Counted from the stretch's first letter, positions 34,887-44,728 are shown. The stretch: 64,000 nt of DNA from Sulfurovum sp. UBA5198 (GCA_002412865.1 DHVW01000016.1:14861-78860), one strand, 5' to 3'. A program made the numbers and translations. The notes: generated from the letters alone by a model not told the origin.

Positions 34887-35901
34887 GGCTACTCTTTGTG
34901 ATATTTTTCACACTCCATGATAGCTCTTCATTTGCAAACATGGGTACAACACCCCCATAATTAGCTGGTACTTTCATCGTGGATTTTTCTAATGTTATTA
35001 TCTTATTCGGTGGCGTTACACCATATATTTTAATGGCATTATCACTTATGAATTTTTGTAAGTTTTCTAATTTTCCATGTTTCTCAAAAAGCTCAACTAA
35101 TGCAATTAGTGCAATAGGTGAAGTAAATACCCCAGCAGCACATCCACATGACTCTTTGGCGTGCTGTGGATGTGGAGCAGAGTCGCTTCCAAAGCAGACT
35201 TTTGGGTGAGCTTCAAGAGCAACCCTTAGTAGTGCATCTCTATCAACTGGTCTTTTGGCAATTGGTTTACAAAATAGATGAGGCTTGAGCATTCCACCAG
35301 CCACATCATCAAGAGTAATAAGCAGATGATGCAAGGTAATAGTTGCATATAGATTCTCAAACCTATCTAATGCACCCACACTTTCTTTCGTGCTTATGTG
35401 TTCCATTATTATCTTTAATTTTGGAAATGCAGTGGCTAATTTTTCATATATTGATACAAACTCAGCCTCTCTATCCATCACAAATCCATTAGTCTCGCCA
35501 TGCACACACAAAGGCAAACCAAGCTCACTCATAGCTTCAAGTGAAGGTCGCATAGTCTCTATATCAAACCCACTCACTCCACCCTCGCTATTGGTGGTAA
35601 TTCCAGCTGGATATAGTTTTATAGCAGTTAGTTCCGAACCGAAACTTTTTAGGAATTTATAATCGTATGTTGGTTTATAAAAAAGTGTCATATATGGCAT
35701 AAAACTACTGTCGCCAGTAGCCTCATTTATTCTATTTTTATAAGCTATTAATTCACCAAGTGTAGTTACTGGCGGCACTAAATTTGGCATCACAATAGCA
35801 CCACTAAATGTATCGCTACTGCATGTCGCAATATTTTTTAGCATATCACCGTCACGCAGATGCAGATGCATATCAAGTGGACTTGTGAGCGTTATAGTCA
35901 T
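34879..35901 (-). CDS. pyrC: dihydroorotase PyrC (class II)
   Basis: PyrC cyclises carbamoyl aspartate in pyrimidine synthesis. The 340 residues carry the metal-binding DMHLHLRDGDML, AIKLYPAGITTNSEGG with the carboxylated lysine, the His ligands in CVHGE and IMEHIS, and the catalytic Asp in FGSDSAPHP. It overlaps yidD by 29 bases at its 5' end and carbonic anhydrase by 8 at its 3' end. Confidence 0.95.
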   Translation of the reverse strand: MTITLTSPLDMHLHLRDGDMLKNIATCSSDTFSGAIVMPNLVPPVTTLGELIAYKNRINEATGDSSFMPYMTLFYKPTYDYKFLKSFGSELTAIKLYPAGITTNSEGGVSGFDIETMRPSLEAMSELGLPLCVHGETNGFVMDREAEFVSIYEKLATAFPKLKIIMEHISTKESVGALDRFENLYATITLHHLLITLDDVAGGMLKPHLFCKPIAKRPVDRDALLRVALEAHPKVCFGSDSAPHPQHAKESCGCAAGVFTSPIALIALVELFEKHGKLENLQKFISDNAIKIYGVTPPNKIITLEKSTMKVPANYGGVVPMFANEELSWSVKNITKSSHE

Positions 35902-36235
35902 GGAAATCCTTTATTACGAAGTAGCGGTTTGTGCTTTTTGGGACAAACCAGTATATTATTTCTATTTTGCCATAATTATTATTAATATTTGGCTTGATAT
36001 ATGACGCACGCACTGGCTTATATGTCACAACTGGGTAATCTATACCACCATTAAAAAGCTGGTTGCAACGCAATATTCGTATTGCAGAGTTGAATGTTGC
36101 ACTAAGTGGATTGGTTGTGTCAAATTGCCACTTTGCATATTCTGAGCAGGTAGGATAATATCTGCAACTAGCTGGAGTTAAACGAGAGAGATATTGATAG
36201 GCTTTTATTGGGGTTGTAAAAAACTTTTTAATCAT
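35873..36235 (-). CDS. yidD: membrane protein insertion efficiency factor YidD
   Basis: This is a 120-residue protein of the YidD family, which assists YidC-dependent membrane insertion. The signature is YLSRLTPASCRYYPTCSEYA, followed by RILRCNQLFNGGIDYPV. The N-terminal amphipathic helix is present. The C-terminal 40 residues are longer than in the E. coli protein. In many bacteria yidD lies near rnpA, rpmH and yidC; here it is detached and overlaps pyrC instead. Confidence 0.9.
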   Translation of the reverse strand: MIKKFFTTPIKAYQYLSRLTPASCRYYPTCSEYAKWQFDTTNPLSATFNSAIRILRCNQLFNGGIDYPVVTYKPVRASYIKPNINNNYGKIEIIYWFVPKSTNRYFVIKDFHDYNAHKST

Positions 36236-36250
36236 AACGCTATTATAACA

Positions 36251-37615
36251 TCAAACCCCTTGAGCAATCATGGCGTCAGCAACTCTTCTAAAACCAGCGA
36301 TATTTGCTCCTATTACCAAATCTCCTTCATGTCCAAATTCTTTTGCAGTATCAGATGCAGTGTTAAAAATATTATTCATAATAGCATGAAGTTTGCTATC
36401 GACCTCCTCAAAACTCCATCTCATCATGCTTGAGTTTTGAGCCATTTCAAGCTGGCTCGTAGCAACACCACCGGCATTAGCAGCTTTGGCAGGAGAAAAT
36501 AAAACCCTATTGTTTTGTAAATACTCTATTGCGTCAATAGTTGACGGCATATTCGCACCCTCATTTACCAAAATTGCTCCATTTTTGACTAGGTTCTTCG
36601 CATCATCTAAATTCAACTCATTTTGAGTTGCACTTGGGAACGCTAAATCGCACGGAATACTCCATATATGGTGTGTATTTGGTTTATACTCTTCTCTTTG
36701 CGTATATATACTATCTTTGTGAATTTTGGCATACTCACTTAGCTCCATATCATTTATCTCTTTTAGCTCTAGGAGTGTGTCAAAGTCAAGCCCACCTTCA
36801 TGATAAATAGTCCCTTTGCTATCGCTACATGCTACTACAGTTGCACCAAGAGATTGGAGCTTTTCTATAGTATATAGTGCTACATTTCCACTCCCAGAGA
36901 CACAACATCTCATACCTTTTATCTCTTTGCTAATGCTATGTAAAATATTTTGAGCGAAATATACAGAACCATATCCAGTGGCTTCTTTCCGTGCTAATGA
37001 ACCACCCCAGCCAATGCCTTTGCCAGTTAGCACTCCATCAAAAGTAGCTGTTAATTTTTTGTACTGACCAAAAAGATATCCAATCTCTCTAGCTCCTACG
37101 CCAATATCTCCAGCAGGTACATCACGAGTTGAGCCTATATGACGATAGAGTTCATTCATAAAGGATTGACAAAATCTCAAAATTTCACTATCACTCTTGC
37201 CTTTAGGGTCAAAGTCACTTCCACCTTTTGCACCACCCAGATTGAGTCCAGTGAGAGCATTTTTGAACATCTGCTCAAACCCTAAAAATTTAATAATCCC
37301 AATATTCACGCTAGGGTGAAATCTAAGCCCACCTTTGTAAATCCCAACAGCAGAATTAAACTGTACACGATAGCCGATATTTGTCTGCATAATATTGTTA
37401 TCATCACTCCAGCTAACACGAAAGCTTATTGACCGTTCTGGTATCACTATTCGCTCCAAAATACTATTTGCCATATATTTTGGCTCTTTTTCTAGTAGTG
37501 GTTTTAATGAATTAAGTGCCTCTGTTACTGCTTGATGAAATTCTAATTCAAAAGGATTTTGAATTTTTATCTTTTCTATGGTTTTGTCTATATAGTCTTG
37601 GGCAGTTGTATTCAT
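36251..37615 (-). CDS. gdhA: glutamate dehydrogenase, NADP-type
   Basis: GdhA aminates 2-oxoglutarate to glutamate. The 454-residue length fits the hexameric NADP-dependent class. Key blocks are RVQFNSAVGIYKGGLRFHPSV, LGGAKGGSDFDPKGKSD with the catalytic lysine and aspartate, DVPAGDIGVGAREIGY, the Rossmann CCVSGSGNVALY and NEGANMPST. It follows lnt on the minus strand with a 53-base gap. Confidence 0.96.
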   Translation of the reverse strand: MNTTAQDYIDKTIEKIKIQNPFELEFHQAVTEALNSLKPLLEKEPKYMANSILERIVIPERSISFRVSWSDDNNIMQTNIGYRVQFNSAVGIYKGGLRFHPSVNIGIIKFLGFEQMFKNALTGLNLGGAKGGSDFDPKGKSDSEILRFCQSFMNELYRHIGSTRDVPAGDIGVGAREIGYLFGQYKKLTATFDGVLTGKGIGWGGSLARKEATGYGSVYFAQNILHSISKEIKGMRCCVSGSGNVALYTIEKLQSLGATVVACSDSKGTIYHEGGLDFDTLLELKEINDMELSEYAKIHKDSIYTQREEYKPNTHHIWSIPCDLAFPSATQNELNLDDAKNLVKNGAILVNEGANMPSTIDAIEYLQNNRVLFSPAKAANAGGVATSQLEMAQNSSMMRWSFEEVDSKLHAIMNNIFNTASDTAKEFGHEGDLVIGANIAGFRRVADAMIAQGV

Positions 37616-37668
37616 GAGTATCCTTTTTTAATGCGAATATTATACATCAAAAAAGAAACATTTAGTGT

Positions 37669-38943
37669 TTATTTCGTATAAAACACCTGTTTGTTGCTAA
37701 TTACATATGAGGGCGACATATTGATACTATGATATATTGTTGTATCGTATTTGAGGCTATAATATTCTAGTAGTAGCCTTTGAAGTGTTGGTTCGATGGA
37801 TGGCTGAAACCATCCATTGTTACTTATTACTATCATATCGCTAGGTTCACCCTTGTATAGTTTTTCACTTGTTGCCTCGTAGCAGATAGCATTTCTATAT
37901 TGTTTGTCCCCAAGTTTGTAATCACCAATCAAATCACTAGCCTTATAGTCAAGCACTCCTTCTTTGAAAAATATTTCATTTACAAGTGTAGCTGCCCACT
38001 CAGGCAGTGGATTTTGTTCTCCAAAAGGTACTAGAACTACTTTATTTATCACTTGTGTCTTGCCATTTTGAAAGACATATGTACTATTTCTAGGCATACC
38101 ATTGTCCCAATAAAGCCCACCAACTACTATGTCAATATTGCGAGATTTATCAACAAGTTTTTGCATTAGATAATCTTCTGTATTTAAAAACAGTGGAAAA
38201 ACAGACTCAGGAAGTACCACAACTTTTTTTCGTTCACTTATTGCTTGATCGATATTGACATAAATCATATCAAAAACCTCTTGTTGATGCTCTGTTTGCC
38301 ATTTTGTGTCCATTGTGACATTTGTGGTAACAAGTTTAATCTCTTTATTGATATGATTTATTGTGTTGTGGATTGGATAGTTAAAAGCGAAAACTATGAG
38401 CCACAGATACCTCAATTTAGTTGTATATTTTGCAAGTATAATTGAAACCAAAATTATTGCAAATTGGTATTTATGAATTCCCAGATAGCTTTCCACAAAA
38501 ATAAGTTCTGGCTTGAACCAGTCAAATCCAAGTGGGTGAACTAGACTAAAAATGAGCAGAAATATAGCTTGAAATATATAGACTGTTAGTTTTGTTTTGG
38601 AAGATAGAAAGTATGAAATAAAACTAAAAAACCAAAATATCAATCCGTACATTATCGTGATAAGAAGTGTGCCAATAGGAATAGCCCACGCCATATCGTA
38701 AAATCTAAAGCTCATTAGTATCCACCAAAACCAAAATAGTGATATGAAAAATCCACTCCAAAACCATGTTCGATTTGAGCTACCAAGGAGTAGATAAATA
38801 CCTAAAACACCAAGAACTGTATTGATAATTTTAAGGCTAATATCAAAATATGCAAGATATATAAAAAGTGAAAGCAAAATACCTATACTTAAGCCCTTTA
38901 GTATATCTCTAATGGTAAAATATTGTGAAATTTTACTATACAA
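37669..38943 (-). CDS. lnt: apolipoprotein N-acyltransferase
   Basis: Lnt acylates the N-terminal cysteine of lipoproteins in the inner membrane. The frame is open up to 38970, but TTG 38943 is preferred because GGAGG sits 6 bases before it; this gives 424 residues. The N-terminal half is six or so membrane segments. The nitrilase-like domain shows the triad: Glu in VVLPESVFPLF, Lys in NKVVLVPFGEQNPLPEW and Cys in NAICYEATS. Only 12 bases separate its start from that of divergent yajC. Confidence 0.92.
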   Translation of the reverse strand: MYSKISQYFTIRDILKGLSIGILLSLFIYLAYFDISLKIINTVLGVLGIYLLLGSSNRTWFWSGFFISLFWFWWILMSFRFYDMAWAIPIGTLLITIMYGLIFWFFSFISYFLSSKTKLTVYIFQAIFLLIFSLVHPLGFDWFKPELIFVESYLGIHKYQFAIILVSIILAKYTTKLRYLWLIVFAFNYPIHNTINHINKEIKLVTTNVTMDTKWQTEHQQEVFDMIYVNIDQAISERKKVVVLPESVFPLFLNTEDYLMQKLVDKSRNIDIVVGGLYWDNGMPRNSTYVFQNGKTQVINKVVLVPFGEQNPLPEWAATLVNEIFFKEGVLDYKASDLIGDYKLGDKQYRNAICYEATSEKLYKGEPSDMIVISNNGWFQPSIEPTLQRLLLEYYSLKYDTTIYHSINMSPSYVISNKQVFYTK

Positions 38944-38955
38944 AAGGATACCTCC

Positions 38956-39246
38956 ATGGAAACTGCTCAAAGTAGCTCATTATTGTCATTTTTACCCCTA
39001 GTTGCACTATTTGCAATTTTTTATTTTCTTATTATTAGACCTCAACAAGCTCAACAAAAGAAGCACAAAGAGATGCTTGAAACCCTATCTAAAGGTGATA
39101 TAATCATCACAAATGGCGGTCTTATTGCTGAAGTTGTTAAAACTGAAGTAGATTTTATCAAAATCAAATTAAACGATGATACTATTGTTAAGCTTGATCG
39201 TGCTTTTGTAGCTAAGAAAATAGAAAAAACAGATGCCAAAGCTTAA
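38956..39246 (+). CDS. yajC: preprotein translocase accessory subunit YajC
   Basis: This 96-residue single-pass protein has a membrane segment LLSFLPLVALFAIFYFLIIRPQ followed by the family pattern QQAQQKKHKEMLETLSKGD and IITNGGLIAEV. It joins SecD and SecF in the holo-translocon. AAAGGA (38942-38947) serves as its ribosome site and lies across the lnt start on the other strand. It overlaps secD by 14 bases. Confidence 0.95.
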   Translation: METAQSSSLLSFLPLVALFAIFYFLIIRPQQAQQKKHKEMLETLSKGDIIITNGGLIAEVVKTEVDFIKIKLNDDTIVKLDRAFVAKKIEKTDAKA

Positions 39247-40807
39247 TTTTAGAGTAATAATTTTCATTTTAGCTCTAATATTTGGTATTGGATTTTCAAT
39301 GCCTACACTGCTAAAGATGGACAATGGACCAAAAATTACTCTTGGGCTTGATTTGCAAGGTGGATTGCATATGGTGCTTGGAGTGAAAACTGAAGTAGCG
39401 ATAGAATCCAAAATAAAATCTCTCGCAGCTGGGCTTGCATATTCTCTTGACAAAGAGGATATTATCTATGATACACCAGTCATAGCTCCAAATGGTATCT
39501 CCATAGAGTTACTTGACAACGCAGATATTGTGAAATTCAAAGAGTTAGTAAAAAAAGATTTTATTGGTTCTACTTTGAGTGAAAATGGACTTAAATTTAC
39601 CATATCATTGACTCCAGAGGAGATAGTAAAAACAAAAAAAAGTGCAGTTGACCAAGCAGTTGAGACTATTAGAGGAAGACTTGACCTATTTGGACTATCA
39701 GAGCCTACAGTAGCAAAACAAGGTGAGGATAAGATACTAGTAGAGGTAGCAGGTATCAAAACTGCAGCCGAAGAGCAAAGAATTAGAGAGCTAATAGGTA
39801 AATCAGCCAAGCTTGAAATGATGGCAGTTGATGAGGAGTTTGCAGCTAGAGTTTCTAGCATGAGCGAGGCTGAAGTAGCTGGACATGGTGATGTTATTTT
39901 AAGTGATATTAAAACACCAGAAAAGTATCTACTAAAAGCTATCCCTATACTTGATGGCTCGATGCTTACTGATGCCACAGTTGGGTACAGTGAGGGAAAT
40001 CAGCCAACAATAAACTTTACACTAAATAGCCAAGGAGCTAAAATTTTTGGGGATTTTTCAGGTAAAAGTATAGGTAAGAGAATGGCTATCGTGCTTGATG
40101 GTAAAGTATATTCAGCTCCATCAATTAATGAACGAATAGGTGGCGGAAGTGGTCAGATAAGTGGAAGTTTTACTCCACAAGAGGCTCATGATGTAGCTAT
40201 TGCTCTAAGAAGTGGAGCTTTATTGGCACCAGTTGTGATAGAGGAAAAAAGAAGTATTGGTTCAAGCTTGGGTGCTGATAGTATAGCCTCTGCTTCATTT
40301 GCATTGATTGCAGGATTCGTGGCGGTATTTATATTTATGCTTGTTTATTACCGTACTGCTGGACTTATTGCAAATATCGCTCTACTAGCCAATCTATTTT
40401 TGATTTTAGCAGTAATGGCACTATTCGGTGCTACGCTTACCCTACCTGGTATGGCTGGAATTGTGTTAACCGTAGGTATCGCAGTGGATTCAAATATAAT
40501 CATTAATGAGCGAATTAGAGAGCTATTACATGACGGCGTGAGTATTCGTAAAGCACTCAAAGAGGGATATGATAAAGCTATGAGAGCGATTTTGGATTCA
40601 AATGTAACTCAAGTATTGGTTTGTGTCGTTCTTTATGCATATGGTACTGGAGCAATTAAAGGTTTTGCACTGACCCTTAGCATTGGGATATTAGCTTCAA
40701 TGCTTACGGCAATTTTGGGTACATATGGTATTTATCAGATGTTGTTACCAAGGCTTGAAAAAGCAAAAGGCTATAGCAATTGGTTTGGCATAGCAAAGGA
40801 TAAATAA
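39233..40807 (+). CDS. secD: protein translocase subunit SecD
   Basis: SecD with SecF uses the proton gradient to pull secreted proteins across the inner membrane. The 524 residues have an N-terminal helix, the GLDLQGGLHMVLGV motif, a periplasmic domain, and six C-terminal membrane segments with LPGMAGIVLTVGIAVDSNIIINERIRE. It ends by overlapping the secF ATG by one base. Confidence 0.96.
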   Translation: MPKLNFRVIIFILALIFGIGFSMPTLLKMDNGPKITLGLDLQGGLHMVLGVKTEVAIESKIKSLAAGLAYSLDKEDIIYDTPVIAPNGISIELLDNADIVKFKELVKKDFIGSTLSENGLKFTISLTPEEIVKTKKSAVDQAVETIRGRLDLFGLSEPTVAKQGEDKILVEVAGIKTAAEEQRIRELIGKSAKLEMMAVDEEFAARVSSMSEAEVAGHGDVILSDIKTPEKYLLKAIPILDGSMLTDATVGYSEGNQPTINFTLNSQGAKIFGDFSGKSIGKRMAIVLDGKVYSAPSINERIGGGSGQISGSFTPQEAHDVAIALRSGALLAPVVIEEKRSIGSSLGADSIASASFALIAGFVAVFIFMLVYYRTAGLIANIALLANLFLILAVMALFGATLTLPGMAGIVLTVGIAVDSNIIINERIRELLHDGVSIRKALKEGYDKAMRAILDSNVTQVLVCVVLYAYGTGAIKGFALTLSIGILASMLTAILGTYGIYQMLLPRLEKAKGYSNWFGIAKDK

Positions 40808-41781
40808 TGGAAATATTTAAAGCAAGAAAAAAAGTCTACAATATACTAGACAAAGGTAAAATATTTTTTATTCTTTCTATGGTTGCGTTTATAGCGGCAA
40901 TTGTTTTGGTATCAACAAAAGGATTAGCATTAGGTATTGATTTTGCTGGTGGTACAGTTGTGCAAGTACAATATGATAAAACACCAAATATTGATACTAT
41001 TCGTACAAAATTGAACCAAAACGCTTTATTTGCAAAAGCAACGGTAACTCCATATGGAGACAAAGGTGAAATCGTAATCAAGACACCAGCATCCAATCAA
41101 AAAATAGATAGAGATGTGAGCGATATCACTAGAGAAGTATTGGCAGGAACTGGTAATTTTGATATTAGAAAAGTAGATATGGTTGGTCCAAAAGTGGGTA
41201 GTGAGCTTCGTACAAAAGGATTAACAGCATTTGCCTTAGCACTTGGCGTTATACTATTGTCTGTATCTTTTAGGTATGAATTTCGTTTTGCTATTGCAGG
41301 GGTTATTGCACTCTTGCATGATATTGTTATAACGATGGGTGCTATATCGCTATTTAATATAGATGTTAATCTGGAGACCATCGCGGCCATCTTAACCATA
41401 CTTGGTTACTCTATCCATGATACGATTATAGTTTTTGATAGGGTTAGGGAAAATATTGGTGAGAGTAAAAGTAGCGATTTTAAAGAGATAATAAATGAAG
41501 CGGTAAGTAGAACTCTTTCAAGAACAATTTTGACATCATTTACTCTATTTTTGGTTGTATTGATTTTGTATATATTTGGTGGAGAGATGATGCATAGCTT
41601 TAGTTTTCCTATGCTTGTCGGTGTGACTGTTGGTACATACAGCTCGGTATTCGTGGCTGCACAACTTGTGATATGGAGTGGATTTAATGTGGATAAATAT
41701 AGAGCCAAAGAAGCTGAAAAATTAAAGAGAGCAAAAGAGAAAGATAAAATGCGTGCTATGTACGAAAAAGGCACGATATAA
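40807..41781 (+). CDS. secF: protein translocase subunit SecF
   Basis: This is a 324-residue partner of SecD. It has the motif LGIDFAGGTVVQVQ and a membrane domain with ILTILGYSIHDTIIVFDRVRENI. A basic, Lys/Glu-rich tail of about 25 residues ends the protein. The last bases encode the ribosome-binding site of the following PBP4 gene, whose inferred start overlaps the secF stop. Confidence 0.96.
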   Translation: MEIFKARKKVYNILDKGKIFFILSMVAFIAAIVLVSTKGLALGIDFAGGTVVQVQYDKTPNIDTIRTKLNQNALFAKATVTPYGDKGEIVIKTPASNQKIDRDVSDITREVLAGTGNFDIRKVDMVGPKVGSELRTKGLTAFALALGVILLSVSFRYEFRFAIAGVIALLHDIVITMGAISLFNIDVNLETIAAILTILGYSIHDTIIVFDRVRENIGESKSSDFKEIINEAVSRTLSRTILTSFTLFLVVLILYIFGGEMMHSFSFPMLVGVTVGTYSSVFVAAQLVIWSGFNVDKYRAKEAEKLKRAKEKDKMRAMYEKGTI

Positions 41782-43529
41782 AAAAAATATTATTACTACT
41801 ATCTTTATCGCTGTTTGCAAAAGCACAGCTACCCGCACCAATTGAGGCGATGATAAATACATCTGGAATTCCAACGGAAAGTATTAGTATATCCATAAAA
41901 GAGACACAAAAAAATGGTATGCGAATCGCCGCACTAAATGCTTCTCAATATAGAGTACCAGCATCCATAGCTAAGGCAGCCACTACATATGCAGCTTTGC
42001 TTGAACTTGGAGAAAATTATAGATGGTCAACAAAGATATATAGAGATGGGGATATATCTAATGGCACGCTCAATGGAAATTTGATTATAAAAGGATTTGG
42101 TGACCCATCATTGGATAGTAAAAGTGTATCGCAAATTGTAAGTTACATTAAAGCCAAGGGGATATCGAAAATTTCTGGAAATATAATTATTGACAAGAGT
42201 TATTTTGATACTTGTGATGATTGTAGTGCAAAGTTCGATGAAAATCCATCTAGCCCTTACAATGCAATGCCAAGTGCATTAATGTTTAATGAAAACACAA
42301 CTACTATAAAAATAGTAAAAGGTAACGAAATTATCCAAAATATACAAGATGATAGCTATGATATTATCAATGAGATAATTCCCTCAGACGAACCTTGTCG
42401 TGGTAGATATTCATGGCCTAGTGTAAGGATCAAGTATGGTGATAGAGCCAAAGTAACTTTGGGTGGCACAATCTCTAGAAGCTGTCCGAGCATATCACTA
42501 ACACATTTAATCACAAAATCACATCTCTCATTTTATGGAGCACTAAAAGAACAGCTAAATAGTAATGGCGTAAACTTTACGGGTAGCTTAAAAGTAAAAA
42601 AAACACCAAATTTGGTAAAAGAAATTGCAACCATATATTCAGATACGATATTTCCAATATTAGGCGAGACTAATAAAAAAAGCAATAATCTCTATGCTAG
42701 ACAGATATTTCTAACCATTGGAGCAAAAAGATATGAAGCTCCAGCTACTTTAGAAAAATCAAGAAAAGCATTGGTTTCTATTTTTGAAAAAAATGGCATA
42801 AGGCACGCTACATCTTTTAAGCTAGATAACGGAAGTGGACTTTCTAGAATTGCAAAAGTAACTACTGAGGGTTTTGAAAGTATGCTTGACCATGCATACG
42901 ATAAATATCAACAAAGATGGCTAAATGCACTATCTATTGCAGGAGTTGATGGAACAATCAAAAGAAGATTCCCTCAATCCCTAAGTCGTCGCGTTTGGAT
43001 GAAAACAGGAACGGTGAATGGCGTAAAAAATATAGTGGGATATGTAAAAGCGAATGATGGAACTATGTATACTGTAGCTATAATTGTAAATCATAGGTTA
43101 TCAGCATCAAGGGGTGCAACCCTTGAAAATCAAATAATAATATGGTTAGCAAATGGCAATGCATCTCAATTTGCCACTGAAGATACAAAGCGAAAAGAAG
43201 AGATAGAAGTTCGAGTGGAAGAGACTCAGCAGTTAAGAAAACTAGAGAACTATGAGTCAAAAGAGCAACCTGAAATTTTTAAGCAAACATCAGAATATAG
43301 CAATAGAACTGAAAACTTATTTATTCAAGTGGGCATTTTTGATAAATCAATTAATAGAGAGTTGGAAAGAAAAATAAAATCACACGGATTTGGATACAAA
43401 ACAATTAACAGTGAACTTGGACATAAAGTTTTGGTTGGACCATTTGACTCAAAAAAAGATGCAATTAATAGTTTGCAGAAAATTCGAGAAGATATAGCCC
43501 CTGATGCATTTTTGGTTCAGCCAAAATAA
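41778..43529 (+). CDS. dacB: PBP4-type D-Ala-D-Ala carboxypeptidase/endopeptidase with C-terminal SPOR domain
   Basis: This S13-family peptidase trims peptidoglycan in the periplasm. Motifs are SIAK in VPASIAKAATTYA, SNN in KKSNNLYAR and KTG in WMKTGTVNGV. The first ATG (41850) would leave no signal peptide. In the same frame an ATA at 41778, overlapping the secF TAA and preceded 6 bases earlier by AAAGG, would give KKILLLLSLSLFAKA, a textbook signal peptide with an AKA cleavage site. No ATG, GTG or TTG lies between. The last 75 residues form a SPOR-like domain (LFIQVGIFD ... VLVGPFDSKKDA), which would bind denuded glycans at the septum. Confidence 0.85.
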   Translation: MKKILLLLSLSLFAKAQLPAPIEAMINTSGIPTESISISIKETQKNGMRIAALNASQYRVPASIAKAATTYAALLELGENYRWSTKIYRDGDISNGTLNGNLIIKGFGDPSLDSKSVSQIVSYIKAKGISKISGNIIIDKSYFDTCDDCSAKFDENPSSPYNAMPSALMFNENTTTIKIVKGNEIIQNIQDDSYDIINEIIPSDEPCRGRYSWPSVRIKYGDRAKVTLGGTISRSCPSISLTHLITKSHLSFYGALKEQLNSNGVNFTGSLKVKKTPNLVKEIATIYSDTIFPILGETNKKSNNLYARQIFLTIGAKRYEAPATLEKSRKALVSIFEKNGIRHATSFKLDNGSGLSRIAKVTTEGFESMLDHAYDKYQQRWLNALSIAGVDGTIKRRFPQSLSRRVWMKTGTVNGVKNIVGYVKANDGTMYTVAIIVNHRLSASRGATLENQIIIWLANGNASQFATEDTKRKEEIEVRVEETQQLRKLENYESKEQPEIFKQTSEYSNRTENLFIQVGIFDKSINRELERKIKSHGFGYKTINSELGHKVLVGPFDSKKDAINSLQKIREDIAPDAFLVQPK

Positions 43530-43554
43530 CTATATTTCTTAACAGCACTTTGGA

Positions 43555-43560
43555 TATAAT
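43555..43560 (+). promoter_or_regulatory. putative -10 box (TATAAT) for the aminotransferase-murC-mutS2 genes
   Basis: TATAAT 28 bases before the ATG at 43589, in a 59-base gap. Confidence 0.45.
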
Positions 43561-43588
43561 TAAAATAAAAATGGAGCAAATATCATAG

Positions 43589-44728
43589 ATGCAATTTGAA
43601 TTATACCCCTTTGAAAAACTTAGTAATCTACTTGATTGTATAGAGCCAAATAGTGAATATTCACCACTTAGTCTAACTATTGGTGAGCCACAGTTTGATA
43701 CACCACAATTTATACAAGATGAGCTAAAAAATAGTGTTTCATTGTTAAACAAATATCCAAAAACAGCAGGTGAAGATAGTCTAAAAGATGCACTCATAAA
43801 CTACAATTTACAAAGATTTGGACTTAATTTAAGCTCATCTCAAATAATACCAACCTTTGGCACTAGGGAAGTGTTATTTAATTTCCCCCAATTTTTGCTT
43901 CACGATAAGCCTAGTCCTGTAATGGCATTTCCAAATCCATTTTACCAGATATATGAAGGAGCTGCTGTCGCTAGTAGAGCCAAAATAATACATATGCCTC
44001 TTCTTAAAGAGAATGATTTTTTGCCCATAATAAACGAAGATGAATTGGCACAGTGTGACCTTGTGATATTAAATTCTCCTAGTAATCCATGTGCTAGCGT
44101 AATGAGCTTGGAGAGTCTAAAAGAGTGGGTTAGGTTAGCTCTAAAATATGATTTTGTACTTCTTAATGATGAGTGTTATATTGATTTATATATTGGCGAT
44201 AAGATACCATCACTTTTGAATGCAAGTATCGAAGTTGGAAATAGTGAGTTTAAAAATATTCTGGTTTTAAATTCTATTTCAAAACGCTCTTCGGCTCCTG
44301 GACTGCGAAGTGGATTTATAGCTGGAGACGCTAGAATATTGAGTGAATACATGAAGTATAGAACTTATGTGGGGTGTGCATCTCCATTACCGCTACAATG
44401 TGCAGCAACTGTTGCATGGCAGGATGATTTGCATGTTGAAGTTGCCAGAGAGGCTTACAAGGCAAATTTCATATTAGCAAAAGAGATTTTGGGCATAGAA
44501 ATGGCAAAAGCTACATTTTATATATGGCTTGAGGTTGATGATGATTTAGAATTTACCAAAAGATTGTATAGCGAGTATAATCTCAAAGTATTAGCTGGTT
44601 CATTTTTGGGGAGAAACGGTGAAGGTAGTGGCTTTGTGAGACTAGCACTTGTATACGATGAGAGAAAAACAAAAGATGCACTCAAGAGAGTTAAAGCATT
44701 AATGAACAAAATAAAAAAAGGAGAGTAG
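43589..44728 (+). CDS. dapC: class I/II aminotransferase, probable succinyldiaminopimelate transaminase
   Basis: This 379-residue fold-type I PLP enzyme has SLTIGEPQFDTPQFI at the start, the YPKTAGEDSLK segment, the PLP contacts NSPSNPCASVM and LLNDECYIDLY, the PLP lysine in LNSISKRSSAPGLRSGF and the C-terminal arginine in GSGFVRLALV. Homologues next to murC in Campylobacterota are annotated as DapC of the meso-diaminopimelate pathway, which fits the wall-building context. Aspartate aminotransferase is an alternative. Its stop overlaps the murC ATG region with no gap. Confidence 0.8.
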   Translation: MQFELYPFEKLSNLLDCIEPNSEYSPLSLTIGEPQFDTPQFIQDELKNSVSLLNKYPKTAGEDSLKDALINYNLQRFGLNLSSSQIIPTFGTREVLFNFPQFLLHDKPSPVMAFPNPFYQIYEGAAVASRAKIIHMPLLKENDFLPIINEDELAQCDLVILNSPSNPCASVMSLESLKEWVRLALKYDFVLLNDECYIDLYIGDKIPSLLNASIEVGNSEFKNILVLNSISKRSSAPGLRSGFIAGDARILSEYMKYRTYVGCASPLPLQCAATVAWQDDLHVEVAREAYKANFILAKEILGIEMAKATFYIWLEVDDDLEFTKRLYSEYNLKVLAGSFLGRNGEGSGFVRLALVYDERKTKDALKRVKALMNKIKKGE

